A DNA stretch of 64,000 nt from Streptomyces sp. NRRL S-37 (GCF_000721605.1 NZ_JOIZ01000031.1:38821-102820); one strand, 5' to 3'. Counted from the first letter of the stretch, positions 1 through 8,579 are shown. A program made the numbers and translations. The notes: a model not told the origin generated them from the letters alone.

Positions 1-31
1 GCCGGTCACCTCACACAAGGGAGACACCGGA

Positions 32-1120
32 TTGAACCCTCCATCAGCCCGTCGCCGTCGCGTCACCGGCGTTCTGCTCACGGCACTTTCGCCGGCCGCC
101 TTCCTGGGATCGGGATCGGCCGCCTGGGCGGATGACACACCCGCCGTACCCGGCTTCACGGACGGCTTCGGCCTCACACAGGTCGCCGGCGCAACCGAAG
201 TGCGCTCCCCCACCGACTTCACGATCACCGTCACCACACCGGAGGTGTCAGGCCCGCACAAGATCCGGGTGTTCCTGCCCAGCGGGTACGCCGACGATCC
301 GGACCGGCACTGGCCGGTGACGTACTTCCTCCACGGGGGCGGCGGCAACGTGGACGACGCCGCCGCGGCCCCGGCCCTGCACTCCGACAAGATGATCACC
401 GTCGTACCCGACGGCGGGCTCAAGAGCTGGTACGCCGACTGGTACATGCAGAACACCGCCATGGGCGCGGCCGACTGGGAGACCTTCCACCTCGACCAGG
501 TCGTCCCCTTCATCGACGCCAACCTGCGTACCGTCCCCGACCGCGGACACCGGGCCGTCACCGGACTGTCCATGGGCGGATCGGGCGCACTGCACTACGC
601 CCAGGCCAGACCCGACCTCTTCGGCCACACCGCCTCCCTCTCCGGCGGAATCGACTTCTCCATGGCCACGGTCCGGGCCACCGTGCTCGCCACCGAACTC
701 AACCTGCCCGGCGCCTGGTGCGCACTCAGCACGTCGGGCAGCCAGGGCTGCCCGACGTACGGGCCGTACGTCGACAGCGACGCCATCTTCGGATCGCCGT
801 ACGCGGTCTTCGGTGCGGACCACCTCTGGAACGCCTACGACCCCGCGGCCCCCGCCAACCTGTCCAGGCTCAAGGACACCCAGGTCACCCTCTACACCGG
901 GAACCAGGGCCTGATCGACGGCCAGACAGCGATGGCTGCCCGCACGGTCGAGAACCGTCTGGACCAGCTCGACATCCCCAGCCGTCTCGTCGACTACGGC
1001 AACGGCGCTTCGCTGTCCCCCAAGTGCGACGGCGGCCACAACTACGGGTGTTGGGCGGCGGTCTACGCGGACTACGTCCCACGGCTGGAAGCCGCCTTCG
1101 AAGCCGCGTCGAAGAACTGA
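32..1120 (+). CDS. secreted alpha/beta-hydrolase, esterase (antigen 85/esterase D-like) family
   Basis: The 362-aa product probably hydrolyses or transfers ester-linked acyl groups outside the cell; the natural substrate is unknown. A Sec-type signal peptide is clear: RRRR at residues 7-10, a hydrophobic stretch, and an AWA cleavage site near residue 33. The oxyanion-hole region HGGGG lies at 101-105, the nucleophile elbow GLSMGG at 178-183 (Ser180), and a C-terminal GGHNYG supplies the likely catalytic His336. Translation starts at TTG, 8 bases after a GGGAG ribosome site at 20-24. The next gene, also a secreted serine hydrolase, follows within 50 bases, so they are probably co-transcribed. 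Family assignment is firm; substrate is open. Confidence 0.85.
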   Translation: MNPPSARRRRVTGVLLTALSPAAFLGSGSAAWADDTPAVPGFTDGFGLTQVAGATEVRSPTDFTITVTTPEVSGPHKIRVFLPSGYADDPDRHWPVTYFLHGGGGNVDDAAAAPALHSDKMITVVPDGGLKSWYADWYMQNTAMGAADWETFHLDQVVPFIDANLRTVPDRGHRAVTGLSMGGSGALHYAQARPDLFGHTASLSGGIDFSMATVRATVLATELNLPGAWCALSTSGSQGCPTYGPYVDSDAIFGSPYAVFGADHLWNAYDPAAPANLSRLKDTQVTLYTGNQGLIDGQTAMAARTVENRLDQLDIPSRLVDYGNGASLSPKCDGGHNYGCWAAVYADYVPRLEAAFEAASKN

Positions 1121-1168
1121 CGCACCACGCCCTGACCGACCGTGAACCCATCCGAGAACGGACACCGA

Positions 1169-2326
1169 ATGATCACCCGAAGCGGTACGAAACTGGCCTC
1201 CGTCATCGGCGCCGTGTGCGCGACGGTACTGACGCTGTCCACCCCGGCGGCGCACGCCGCCACCACCGACACCGACCACTCCGCCACCCTCGCCGCCCTC
1301 AAGGCGTTCCAGGCGGCGGCAGGTCCCGGCGCCGCCGTCCACGCCGGCAACGCCGACGAGTCGTGGACCCTGTCGGCGGGCACGGGAACCGTCAACGCGA
1401 ACCGGCCCATCAAGGCCGACGAGCACATCCGGATCGGCAGCCAGACCAAGACCTTCACCGCGGTGGTGGTGCTGCAGCTGGCCGAGGAAGGCCGTGTCTC
1501 CCTCGACTTGCCGATCGACGACTACCTGCCCGGTGTCGTCACCGGCAACGGCTACGACGGCACCCGCATCACCGTGCGCCACCTGCTCCAGCACACCGGC
1601 GGCCTCGGCGCCTACACGCCCTCCCCCGGGCTGAAGACGCCCCCGTCGAACCCGGACGGCACCTTCAGCCTGTCGACGATCGTGCGATACGCGCTGGACG
1701 CCTCGCCCCCCGTCTCCGCCCCCGGTGAAGGCTTCACCTACTCCAACACCGACTACTACATCCTCGGGATGCTCATCGAGAAGCTGACGGGACAGCCGGT
1801 GCACCAGGCGGTGACCGAACGCGTCATCGAACCGATCGGCCTGCCCCGCACCACGTTCCCCGCCCCCGGCGACCGCACCCTGCCGGCACCCGCCGTCAGC
1901 GGCTACCACGGCATCCGGGTGGGCCCCCTCTACGCCTGGATACCGGCGGTCTCGTACGACCCGTCGCTGTTCAGCAGCGCGGGGGCCATGATCTCCACGC
2001 TGGAGGATCTGACCGCCTTCTACCAGGCGCTGGCCAACGGCAAGGTGCTCTCCGCGAAGAGCCTCGCCGAGATGCGCACCGCACGGCAGGTGAACCCCGG
2101 CAGGGGCTACGGCCTGGGCCTCCAGACGTACGAGCCTTCCTGCGGCGGAACCGCGCGGGGCCATTCCGGCGGCGTCCCGGGCTACCAGACCTTCACCCTG
2201 ACCATGGACGACGGCCGCTACGTCTCCATCGTCACCAACCTGCTGATGCAGGTCGGCCAACCGGACGCGCAGCTGGTGAAGCTGCTGGACACCGCGCTCT
2301 GCGAGGACGCACCGCAGCGCGACTGA
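1169..2326 (+). CDS. secreted serine hydrolase, class C beta-lactamase/DD-peptidase fold
   Basis: This is a serine-active enzyme of the beta-lactamase-related/D-alanyl-D-alanine carboxypeptidase family, exported by a signal peptide (MITRSGTK, hydrophobic core, cleavage near AHAA at about residue 31). Counting from ATG 1169, the nucleophile motif SQTK is at 91-94, the YSN motif at 191-193 and HSGG, the equivalent of the KTG triad, at 332-335. At about 385 aa it has the usual length. A GTG 27 bases upstream (1142) is in frame but would put polar residues before the signal peptide, so ATG 1169 is preferred; the ribosome site is weak in either case. It could act on peptidoglycan peptides, D-amino-acid peptides or esters; sequence alone does not separate these. 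Confidence 0.85.
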   Translation: MITRSGTKLASVIGAVCATVLTLSTPAAHAATTDTDHSATLAALKAFQAAAGPGAAVHAGNADESWTLSAGTGTVNANRPIKADEHIRIGSQTKTFTAVVVLQLAEEGRVSLDLPIDDYLPGVVTGNGYDGTRITVRHLLQHTGGLGAYTPSPGLKTPPSNPDGTFSLSTIVRYALDASPPVSAPGEGFTYSNTDYYILGMLIEKLTGQPVHQAVTERVIEPIGLPRTTFPAPGDRTLPAPAVSGYHGIRVGPLYAWIPAVSYDPSLFSSAGAMISTLEDLTAFYQALANGKVLSAKSLAEMRTARQVNPGRGYGLGLQTYEPSCGGTARGHSGGVPGYQTFTLTMDDGRYVSIVTNLLMQVGQPDAQLVKLLDTALCEDAPQRD

Positions 2327-2522
2327 CGCCGGCGCGACACGCGGCGTCCTGTGCGGTGTTCCTCCTTCACCGCGCGCCGTGGCGCCACCTCCTGACGTGG
2401 CCGGTGTGAGCGTCGTCGTCCCGCGTCCCCAGGACTCGGCCGACGCAACAGGGGAGCACACACCGGCCACCCGCCCGACACACCCGGCCCACCAGGGCCG
2501 CCCAGAAACGTACGGAGCTGAC

Positions 2523-2747
2523 ATGGCACACCGTTACCGGTGCGGCGAATGCGGGTTCTCCACCCGGTGGAGCACCGAATCCGAGGCTGGTGACCTCGCG
2601 GCCGCCCACTACGCAGACCGCCACCCCGGTATCCCACTCGGCGGCATCGTGCAGATCAACCAGAAGAACCCCAAGGCCCTCGGCTGCCTGCCCATGATCG
2701 GGATCACGTTCCTTCTGCTCCTGATCGTCGTCTCATGCCAGCGGTAG
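2523..2747 (+). CDS. small zinc-ribbon-like membrane protein
   Basis: A 74-aa protein with a CGECGF motif near residues 7-12 and AAAHYADRHPG near 27-37, so that two Cys and two His could form a zinc site. One hydrophobic helix at about 54-70 (ALGCLPMIGITFLLLLIVV) would anchor it with a very short outside tail. ATG 2523 follows an ACGGAG ribosome site by 5 bases. It follows the hydrolase gene on the same strand after 196 bases, so it may have its own promoter. I do not recognise a defined function; similar small finger-plus-helix proteins are frequent in Streptomyces. Confidence 0.7.
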   Translation: MAHRYRCGECGFSTRWSTESEAGDLAAAHYADRHPGIPLGGIVQINQKNPKALGCLPMIGITFLLLLIVVSCQR

Positions 2748-2885
2748 GCCGCCACCTGCCGAACGCGTCGGCGACCGAACACTCCTGGGCGGTACGGGCG
2801 CCCAGTGACCACTCCTCGCTCACCGATTCGGTCCGCAACCACCCATTGGCCGCCGGCGTCTCCACGGGGCGGCATTCTGAAACGA

Positions 2886-3476
2886 TCAGTGGGCCTTGAA
2901 TGGTGCGGCCGACCTGGCGGCCCGCTCGATCTTCGCGCGGTGGGCCGCACGGGCTTCCTCGTCGATCGGCTGCTCGTGTTCGGGGCGCATCCCGGTCCGG
3001 CCGTCGAGGCCCTCGCGCAGGATGTCGGCGTGCCCGGCGTGCCGGACGGTCTCGCCGAGGACGTGGACCAGGACGGCGAACAGGTTCGTGTCGGTGTAAG
3101 GCTTCGGCCACCACGGCACGTGGCCGGGGGCATCGAGGGGAAGTGCGTCGATCGTCGCGTCCGAGTGCTCCCACGTACGCCGGTAGAACCCGACGATCTG
3201 ATCGCGGGTCTCGTCCTCACTCGCCCACAGATCGCTGCCGTCGGAGTGGTCCTGCCACCGGGGCAGCGGTTCCGGGGAAGGGCGGTCGAAGACCTCGCCG
3301 AAGTACCTGGCCTCGACGTTGGCCACGTGTTTGACCAGGCCGAGGAGATTGGTCCCGGTGGCTGTCAGGGGCCGGCGCGCGTCATATTCGGACAAGCCGT
3401 CGAGTTTCCAGAGCAGCGCCTCGCGGTCCCGCCGCAGTCTGCCGTGCAGGTTGTCCTTCGCGAATTCGTCGATCAT
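2886..3476 (-). CDS. DinB/DUF664-family protein (putative thiol-dependent transferase fold)
   Basis: The 196-aa product reads as a four-helix-bundle DinB-superfamily protein of the DUF664 type, a group that includes bacillithiol/mycothiol transferases and proteins of unknown role. Conserved stretches are LLGLVKHVANVEARYFGE, containing the first metal-ligand His, and the later HVLGETVRHAGHADILRE, with the two further His expected of the family's metal site. The typical N-terminus MIDEFAKD is used here (ATG at 3474-3476); an in-frame ATG 18 bases further upstream exists and neither has a convincing ribosome site. Its upstream flank is recombinase debris, so the promoter region may have been rearranged. 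Confidence 0.75.
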   Translation of the reverse strand: MIDEFAKDNLHGRLRRDREALLWKLDGLSEYDARRPLTATGTNLLGLVKHVANVEARYFGEVFDRPSPEPLPRWQDHSDGSDLWASEDETRDQIVGFYRRTWEHSDATIDALPLDAPGHVPWWPKPYTDTNLFAVLVHVLGETVRHAGHADILREGLDGRTGMRPEHEQPIDEEARAAHRAKIERAARSAAPFKAH

Positions 3477-3573
3477 GCGGCACGAGCCTGCCACGGGCTG
3501 CTCATGGCCTCAAGATCCCGTACGTGGCCCGCGACGACCGGCAGAGCCGAGGCCCGGCGATGGCCGCCGTTGT

Positions 3574-3690
3574 CCACCGTCGGCCGTCGCCAGGGGTGAG
3601 AAGGCCGGTGAGTTCGGCCACGGCCCCCGGGAAGGGCTTGAAGCAACGCCGGAAGCTCTCCGGCTTCTCGTGCCGGGACTTCGCCGTCGG
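3574..3690 (-). pseudogene. C-terminal remnant of a tyrosine recombinase/integrase
   Basis: Only about 39 codons remain: [16 protein letters not shown] followed by [17 protein letters not shown]. This matches the extreme C-terminus of actinomycete integrases (the SRH..PENVRxYFxP region that carries the catalytic Tyr) and closely resembles a second remnant at 44582-44826. Nothing resembling the rest of the integrase is adjacent. It is a leftover of a deleted element. The remaining bases of 3477-3864 hold no gene that I can support. Confidence 0.6.
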
Positions 3691-3864
3691 CACCGGCAAG
3701 GACGAACGGCCTCCGCATCCGGTCCTCGATGCCCTGGTGCTCCGGACGACGCGGTACACCGACGCCGCTGTCGCCCGGGCGGCGAGGGCTGCCCCCGGGA
3801 CGCCCTCGCTCCGCGCGGGGTGGGGGCGGTTTTCCCGGTGGGTGGGCCGCCTGCCCGTGCTTGA

Positions 3865-4347
3865 TTACTCGGCAGGTGCCTGCCGGCCGTGGTCCCTGAC
3901 CGACTTCTCGATGGTGCGCGCGCACGCGGTGAACATCTCGACCTGGTCAGGGGTCAGATCGCGTACGGAGATCTGCTCCAGGGTGCGCCACATGTCGGCG
4001 ATGGGCTCCCGCAGGGCGCGGCCGGCGTCGGTGAGGCTGACCACCATGACCCGCCGGTCGTGGGCGGCGGGCTCCCGGGTGAGCAGTCCGGCCTCCTGCA
4101 TGCGGCGCAGTGACTTGGAGACGGTGGAGTGGTCGAGGCCGACGAGCTCCAGGAGTTCCGCCTGGGTCCGGCCGTCGCGGTCGAAGAGCTGCATCAGCAG
4201 CAGCTCCTGTCCCGGGTGCAGGTTCAGGGCGCGCAGCATGGCGGCGGCGTGGCCGCGGTGTGCGCGGGCGAGCTGGAAGACGGCGTAGCTCAGCCGCCCG
4301 TCGCGCGCCGCGCCCGGTGGCTCCGGTGAGGTGGTGTCGGACATCAT
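3865..4347 (-). CDS. MarR-family transcriptional regulator
   Basis: A 160-aa winged-helix regulator. The helix-turn-helix and wing are readable: ELLELVGLDHSTVSKSLRRMQEAGLLTREPAAHDRRVMVVSLTDAG, including the conserved DRR of the MarR wing. The gene lies 34 bases downstream of the oxidoreductase gene on the same strand, so the two form one operon, and palindromic sites upstream of that operon (5339-5389) are the likely operator. By analogy with other MarR regulators it would repress both genes until a phenolic or electrophilic ligand binds; the ligand is not predictable. Confidence 0.88.
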   Translation of the reverse strand: MMSDTTSPEPPGAARDGRLSYAVFQLARAHRGHAAAMLRALNLHPGQELLLMQLFDRDGRTQAELLELVGLDHSTVSKSLRRMQEAGLLTREPAAHDRRVMVVSLTDAGRALREPIADMWRTLEQISVRDLTPDQVEMFTACARTIEKSVRDHGRQAPAE

Positions 4348-4381
4348 CGCTTCCTGGTCGTACGGGTGGGGGTGTGATCGG

Positions 4382-5296
4382 TCAGTCGACGGTGAGGACG
4401 ATCTTGCCGCGGTTGTGGCCGCCGTCGCTGGCCTGCTGCGCCTTGGCGGCTTCCGCCAGCGGGTAGGTGGCGCTGATCGTGGTCACCAGTGTGCCGTCGG
4501 CGGCCTGCCGGGCCAGTTCGGCCAGCCGGGCGGCGGAGCGGCGCTGCGGGCCCTCGGCGAAGACGACGCCGAGTTCACGGGCGCGGAAGTCGGCGGTGGT
4601 GACGATCCGGTCGGTGCCGCCGCGCAGGGTGATGGAGTCCTCCAGTGCGCCCTTGCCTGCGGCGTCGAAGACGGCGTCCACTCCGTCGGGGGCGAGCGCG
4701 CGGACCCGCTGGACCAGGTTGTCGCCGTAGACCAGCGCGGTCGCGCCGAGCGAGGTGACGTACTCCTGGTTGGCCGGTCCGGCGGTGCCGATGACGCGGG
4801 CGCCGCGTGCGACGGCGAGCTGGACGGCGATGGTGCCGAGCGCGCCGGACGCTCCGTGGATCAGCAGCGTCTCACCCGGGGTGACGCCGAGCAGGTCCAG
4901 CACGCGTTCGGCACCGTCACTCGCCACGGGCAGGGCGGCGGCGTGTGTCCAGTCCAGGCCGGCCGGCTTGGGGGCGAGGACGGCCGCGGACGCCAGGGCG
5001 TACTGGGCGTAGGAGCCGGTGTCGGACCAGCCCAGGACCTCGTCCCCCACCTTCAGGTGGTCGACGTCCTCGCCGACGGCGTCGACCACACCGGCGATCT
5101 CCCCGCCGGGCACGGCGGGCAGCGTGGTGGGGAAGATGGCCTCCATGACGCCGGAGCGGATCTTGCCGTCCACCGGGTTGACGCCGACCGCCCGTATCCG
5201 CACGCGGACCTGGCCGGGGCCGGGCTGGGGGAGGTCGATCTCCGCCTCGTGCAGGACCTCGGTGCCGCCGAACGTGTCGAAAACAATGGCCTTCAT
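4382..5296 (-). CDS. NADP-dependent quinone oxidoreductase-like MDR-family enzyme
   Basis: A 304-aa medium-chain dehydrogenase/reductase of the zinc-free quinone oxidoreductase type. The GroES-like N-terminal half contains VNPVDGKIRSG and PGGEIAGVV; the Rossmann half has LIHGASGALGTIAVQLA, the NADPH-binding segment. No structural-zinc Cys cluster is present. ATG 5294-5296 is chosen because a GAGGAG ribosome site lies about 9 bases upstream and the protein begins with the family-typical MKAIVFDTFGG. It is the first gene of the operon with the MarR regulator and probably reduces quinones, enones or other electrophiles in the cytosol. Confidence 0.87.
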   Translation of the reverse strand: MKAIVFDTFGGTEVLHEAEIDLPQPGPGQVRVRIRAVGVNPVDGKIRSGVMEAIFPTTLPAVPGGEIAGVVDAVGEDVDHLKVGDEVLGWSDTGSYAQYALASAAVLAPKPAGLDWTHAAALPVASDGAERVLDLLGVTPGETLLIHGASGALGTIAVQLAVARGARVIGTAGPANQEYVTSLGATALVYGDNLVQRVRALAPDGVDAVFDAAGKGALEDSITLRGGTDRIVTTADFRARELGVVFAEGPQRRSAARLAELARQAADGTLVTTISATYPLAEAAKAQQASDGGHNRGKIVLTVD

Positions 5297-5338
5297 GACG
5301 CTGGGTCTCCTCGCGTGGATGCCGCGCCGACCACTTTC

Positions 5339-5389
5339 TGTGGCCAGCCACATAAAAGTAGCACCGATTATGTGGCTAGCCAAGTAATT
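5339..5389. promoter_or_regulatory. paired palindromic operator sites upstream of the oxidoreductase-marR operon
   Basis: Two related palindromes precede the operon. The first, 5339-5352, reads TGTGGCCAGCCACA (arms TGTGGC and GCCACA). The second, 5368-5389, is a 22-bp inverted repeat centred on TGGCTAGCCA with ATTA and TAAT at its outer ends and two mismatched pairs. Both share TGTGGC(C/T)AGCCA. Position and symmetry suit a dimeric MarR protein, most simply the regulator encoded in the operon. Confidence 0.7.
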
Positions 5390-5445
5390 GCTTCGAGCGG
5401 GGTCCGGGAGGCGACCCGCCCGCCGACGCGGCCGGGGCCGCACCC

Positions 5446-5590
5446 GGCGTACCCGCCGTGCACCACAGGCTCCTTGCCTGCTGCCGGCCGCTCCACGGCG
5501 ACTAAGGCACCCCGGCGGTCCCGGCCCGGCGTGAGGCCCGACGCGAGGACGAGAACCGGGTCGGCGCGCTCGCGCCGACGAAGCCCGCGA
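5446..5590 (+). pseudogene. C-terminal remnant of a Tn3-type serine resolvase, with in-frame stop
   Basis: Frame 5446 encodes VPAVHHRLLACCRPLHGD, a TAA stop at 5503-5505, then TPAVPARREARREDENRVGAL. The intact resolvase of the transposon in this window ends VPAVHHRLLARCQPLDGG and IPAQRKARREYENRVSALKP, so the relation is unmistakable. The rest of the resolvase and the transposon terminal repeat are absent here. The next 290 bases (5591-5882) contain no gene that I can support. Confidence 0.7.
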
Positions 5591-5882
5591 GGCACCAGGG
5601 GGCCAGGTGTGCCGGGTCGGGGCGCGGAAGGTGCGCGTCGCGCCCGAGCGGCACGCTGATGTCCGCTTCGTCGGCCGGCCGGGCCATGTCCCCGGAGCCT
5701 CCCGGGGCATGCGCACCAGGACGTCCCCCCTCGGTGAGGACCGGTGAAGACTTCAAGGGCACGCCGTCGAGGAAGGTGCCGGACGCGGGCACGCCGTCGG
5801 TGATGTCGGCACCGTGGAGGACCGGCCTTCCGGCGCTCCCGGCCGTCCATCGTGCGCCCTCGTCACTTCTCCCGGGTGGCGG

Positions 5883-6239
5883 TCACGGCCCGCGGGAGCT
5901 CCGGGGAGCCGCCGCGCGCGAGGCCGGCGTCCGGCAGGCCGGCCGACGCTGTCGGCTCGTGCGGGGGCCAGGGTCAGGGGGAGCGGCGGTGCGGCCGGGG
6001 CCGAGGGGTGCGGCCGCCGCGGGGTGTGCAGCTCCTCGGCGGAACGGCGGCGGAGGTCCGGCCGCGGGAGCGCGGCCAGGCCCGCACGGTTTCCAGGCCG
6101 TGGAGCGGGCCGGCCCCGGTGCCGTCGGCGGGCGCCGGGAGGTCGCCGTGCCGTGGCGCCGGTTGGCGACGGTGGCGCGTGTGACTCCCGCGACGCGGGA
6201 GATATCCGCGGCTGTCACCCGGGCTGACGGCTGGGGCAT
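5883..6239 (-). pseudogene. N-terminal HTH remnant of an N-6 DNA methylase-type protein
   Basis: The reading frame opens MPQPSARVTAADISRVAGVTRATVANRR, a MerR/XRE-like helix-turn-helix that in Streptomyces typically begins large N-6 adenine DNA methylase-like proteins. A frame change then places HGDLPAPADGTGAGPLHGLETVRAW in another frame, the usual continuation of that domain. No methylase catalytic domain (no NPPY-type motif) follows. The gene is a frameshifted, 3'-deleted relic. The identification rests on the HTH segment only. Confidence 0.45.
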
Positions 6240-6300
6240 GAGCTGTTCTCACCTCTCGCCGGGAACAGGGGGCACGGCACAGCACCCGCCACACCTGTTA

Positions 6301-6348
6301 GCAAGTTTGACGCTGCTTTCACTTGCGTGCTTACCTATAGATGCTTCC
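6301..6348 (+). promoter_or_regulatory. low-GC upstream region with inverted repeat, candidate promoter
   Basis: Within GC-rich surroundings, 6298-6348 is markedly AT-richer. It contains GCAAG (6301-6305) inverted as CTTGC (6322-6326), and TATAGAT further on resembling a -10 element, about 80 bases before the next gene. This is weak, sequence-shape evidence only. Confidence 0.25.
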
Positions 6349-6430
6349 GGTCGGCCCGTGGCCGACGGGAACTGCCGCGGCCTGCCCCGGACCGGCCGCC
6401 AGAGGAAGCCTCACGAGTGGAGGGACCTGC

Positions 6431-6760
6431 TTGACCGAGATGGATGATCCCGAACTGACCGTCTACCACCGCCACTTGGCGCAGTTGCCGGAGCGCGACA
6501 GTGAGGAGAGCTTCCGGGCCCTGCTGGTCCAGGCCCGCCACATCACCGGCGCCTCCTACGAGACCACCCTCTACGACCACCAGCAGACGTTCCGCCTCCT
6601 GTGGCACCACCTGGAACGCGGCGGCCACCTCAGCCGCGCCCACCGCGACGCCCGCGCCCGCCTCGCCTCCGGCCGCACCGCCCCCGGGGAACGCGCCGCC
6701 CTGGAGCTGTTCCTCACCGTCTACGCCCAGGTCCACCCGCCGAACACCGCCGGCGCCTGA
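6431..6760 (+). CDS. conserved small hypothetical protein
   Basis: About 109 aa beginning LTEMDDPELTVYHRHLAQLPERD. The frame runs further upstream, but a GGAGGG site at 6419-6424 sits 6 bases before TTG 6431 and decides the start. The protein is soluble, rich in Arg, Ala and His, with no membrane segment or catalytic motif that I recognise. It lies 88 bases upstream of the RNase H-domain gene on the same strand and is probably co-transcribed with it; a helper role is possible but unproven. Confidence 0.6.
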   Translation: MTEMDDPELTVYHRHLAQLPERDSEESFRALLVQARHITGASYETTLYDHQQTFRLLWHHLERGGHLSRAHRDARARLASGRTAPGERAALELFLTVYAQVHPPNTAGA

Positions 6761-6848
6761 CCCGTACGACCACGCCCGGCGGACATCCCCCGGGCCCGCG
6801 GCCCCCCGCCCACGCCGATCACCGCCCACGCGCAACCGAAAGGCCACC

Positions 6849-8471
6849 GTGACGATCACCGAGCACGCGGCGCTGGTCCGCCGCTTCGCCGAGGACTTCA
6901 CCGCCCTGCAGGAGGCCGTCCTCGCACGGATGAACGGGATCTGCCCCGAGGAGACTGTTGCGGCCCTGGAGCACGCCTCGCTCGCCGGTCCCATCGCCCT
7001 CGCCCTCGCCCTCGCCCACGCCGACGTCCTCGCCCGCGGGGACGTCCGGCGCGCGGAGCTCTCGGGCCGGCCCGCCGAGCGGCTGCGGCGGCTGCGCGAG
7101 CACGCGCGCAAGGTGCGCCGGGCCCGGTCGCGGGCGGACGCCGTGTGCAAGGAGCAGCGTGCCCGCCGCACGGCCGGCCTCTCCCGGCCGGTGGAGACGC
7201 TGGAGCTGCGCGTGGTGCGCGCCGCGTACCCGCAGGCCTACGCCACGGCGCTGCGGGAGGAACTCCGCGACAGGGGAGTGCCGGAGGGCACGCCGCGGGT
7301 GCCGGAGAGCGACCTCGCCCAGTGGGCGTGGGACCGGCAGTCGGCGGGCGGCGAACCGCCGGCACCGGTGCGCGCACTGCTGGACCACTCCGACGACGCC
7401 TTCGTCCAGGCCCTCCTGCGCGACGCGCGGGAGGAGGAGAATCCCCACCTGCCGCACGACGTGGTGGTCGGACGGTGGAACCGGCACGCCCGTTCCGCGC
7501 TGGCCTGGGGCCGCTACGCCATCGCCCGGGCCGAACGGGACGCCCTCGCCCGCCCCCTCACCGCACGGCACGCACAGCTCGACGCCCTGGACGACGCCTA
7601 CCAGGACACCGCGGTCCTGGCCGCCCGCGCCCGCGAGGCCAGGCTCCGGGCCGCGGACCTCCACGACCGGATGCGGGCCTGCGCGGCCGCGGGGCCCGTC
7701 GCGGAGCTCGTCGCGCGGTGCCGTGCCGCGGCTCTCGTACGCTTCGCCGCCACCGAGCCCGAGGCGTGGCACGGGGTGCGCGAGCTGACCGCCGGGCACC
7801 GGGCCGGCTGCGCCGAGCGGGCCGGCGGCTGCCCGCACTGCCACCACGCCCTCGCCGCCGCCCTCACCGGCACGGGCGAGGACGGCGACGGCGAAGACCC
7901 GGCGGTGACGGACCCGGCCGACAGGGACCGTTACGCCTTGCTCGACGACCTCCCCGACACCGCCGTCGTGGCCGTCGCCGACGCCGCGGTCGGTGACGAG
8001 TCCGCGCTGTGCGGCCATGGCTGGGCCGCCGAGGACGGGACGGCCGGACACGGCGACTCGATGGCCTCGAGCAGCGGCGAAGCCGAGGTCATCGGCATCT
8101 GCGCGGCCGCCCTCAGCCTCCTCGAACGCCACGGGGAAGCGCCCGTGGTCGTCCTGTGCGACAGCGTCCAGGCGGTGAAGGTGACGAACGCGGCCCTGGA
8201 GCGCGCGGACCCGGCGGCGGCCCACCGCACCCTTCTCTTCCCGGAGGGCAGGGACCTCATGGACCGTCTGCTGCGCCACCGCGACCGCGTCCGGGTCCGC
8301 TGGCTCAAGGGGCACGTCGGACACGACCTCAACGAGACCGCCGACGCCCTCGCCGGCCTCTCCCTCCGCCGCGCCACCGGCCGCGTCTCCCCCCTCGCGG
8401 CCCGCAAGGAGGAGACCCGGATCCTGCGCTCACTCGGCCCCGGGAACCGCCCGTCCTCGGCCGCCGCCTGA
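6849..8471 (+). CDS. large protein with C-terminal RNase H-like domain
   Basis: The 540-aa product has a type I ribonuclease H fold near its C-terminus. The four acidic positions of the active site can be placed: Asp378 in VADAAVGDE, Glu411 or Glu413 in SSSGEAEVIG, Asp438 in VLCDSVQAV and Asp499 in NETADALAG. The domain is preceded by some 370 mostly helical, Arg/Ala-rich residues and a possible CPHC-type metal pair before it (GGCPHCHH), much longer than stand-alone RNase HI. GTG 6849 is preceded by AAAGG 5 bases upstream. It would cut RNA of RNA-DNA hybrids; the N-terminal part is unrecognised and may bind nucleic acid or a partner. Confidence 0.75.
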   Translation: MTITEHAALVRRFAEDFTALQEAVLARMNGICPEETVAALEHASLAGPIALALALAHADVLARGDVRRAELSGRPAERLRRLREHARKVRRARSRADAVCKEQRARRTAGLSRPVETLELRVVRAAYPQAYATALREELRDRGVPEGTPRVPESDLAQWAWDRQSAGGEPPAPVRALLDHSDDAFVQALLRDAREEENPHLPHDVVVGRWNRHARSALAWGRYAIARAERDALARPLTARHAQLDALDDAYQDTAVLAARAREARLRAADLHDRMRACAAAGPVAELVARCRAAALVRFAATEPEAWHGVRELTAGHRAGCAERAGGCPHCHHALAAALTGTGEDGDGEDPAVTDPADRDRYALLDDLPDTAVVAVADAAVGDESALCGHGWAAEDGTAGHGDSMASSSGEAEVIGICAAALSLLERHGEAPVVVLCDSVQAVKVTNAALERADPAAAHRTLLFPEGRDLMDRLLRHRDRVRVRWLKGHVGHDLNETADALAGLSLRRATGRVSPLAARKEETRILRSLGPGNRPSSAAA

Positions 8472-8497
8472 TGCTCCGGGAACATGGACGGAGCATC
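8470..8497. terminator. hairpin terminator after the RNase H-domain gene
   Basis: GATGCTCCG (8470-8478) pairs perfectly with CGGAGCATC (8489-8497) around a 10-base loop and overlaps the stop codon. There is no U-tract, as is common in actinomycetes. It separates two convergent genes. Confidence 0.55.
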
Positions 8498-8579
8498 TCT
8501 GAGGACGGGTGACACGGAGCACGGTGGCGTCGGCGGAAGTGGTCGGGCCGCCTCCGTCCGGCGGCGCGGCTCTTCGGAG

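Noticed and set aside
248..2524. A 758-codon open frame on the minus strand across the two hydrolase genes
   Set aside because: It is antisense to two clear secreted enzymes, Gly/Val/Arg-rich and without domain signatures; long shadow frames are normal in very GC-rich DNA.
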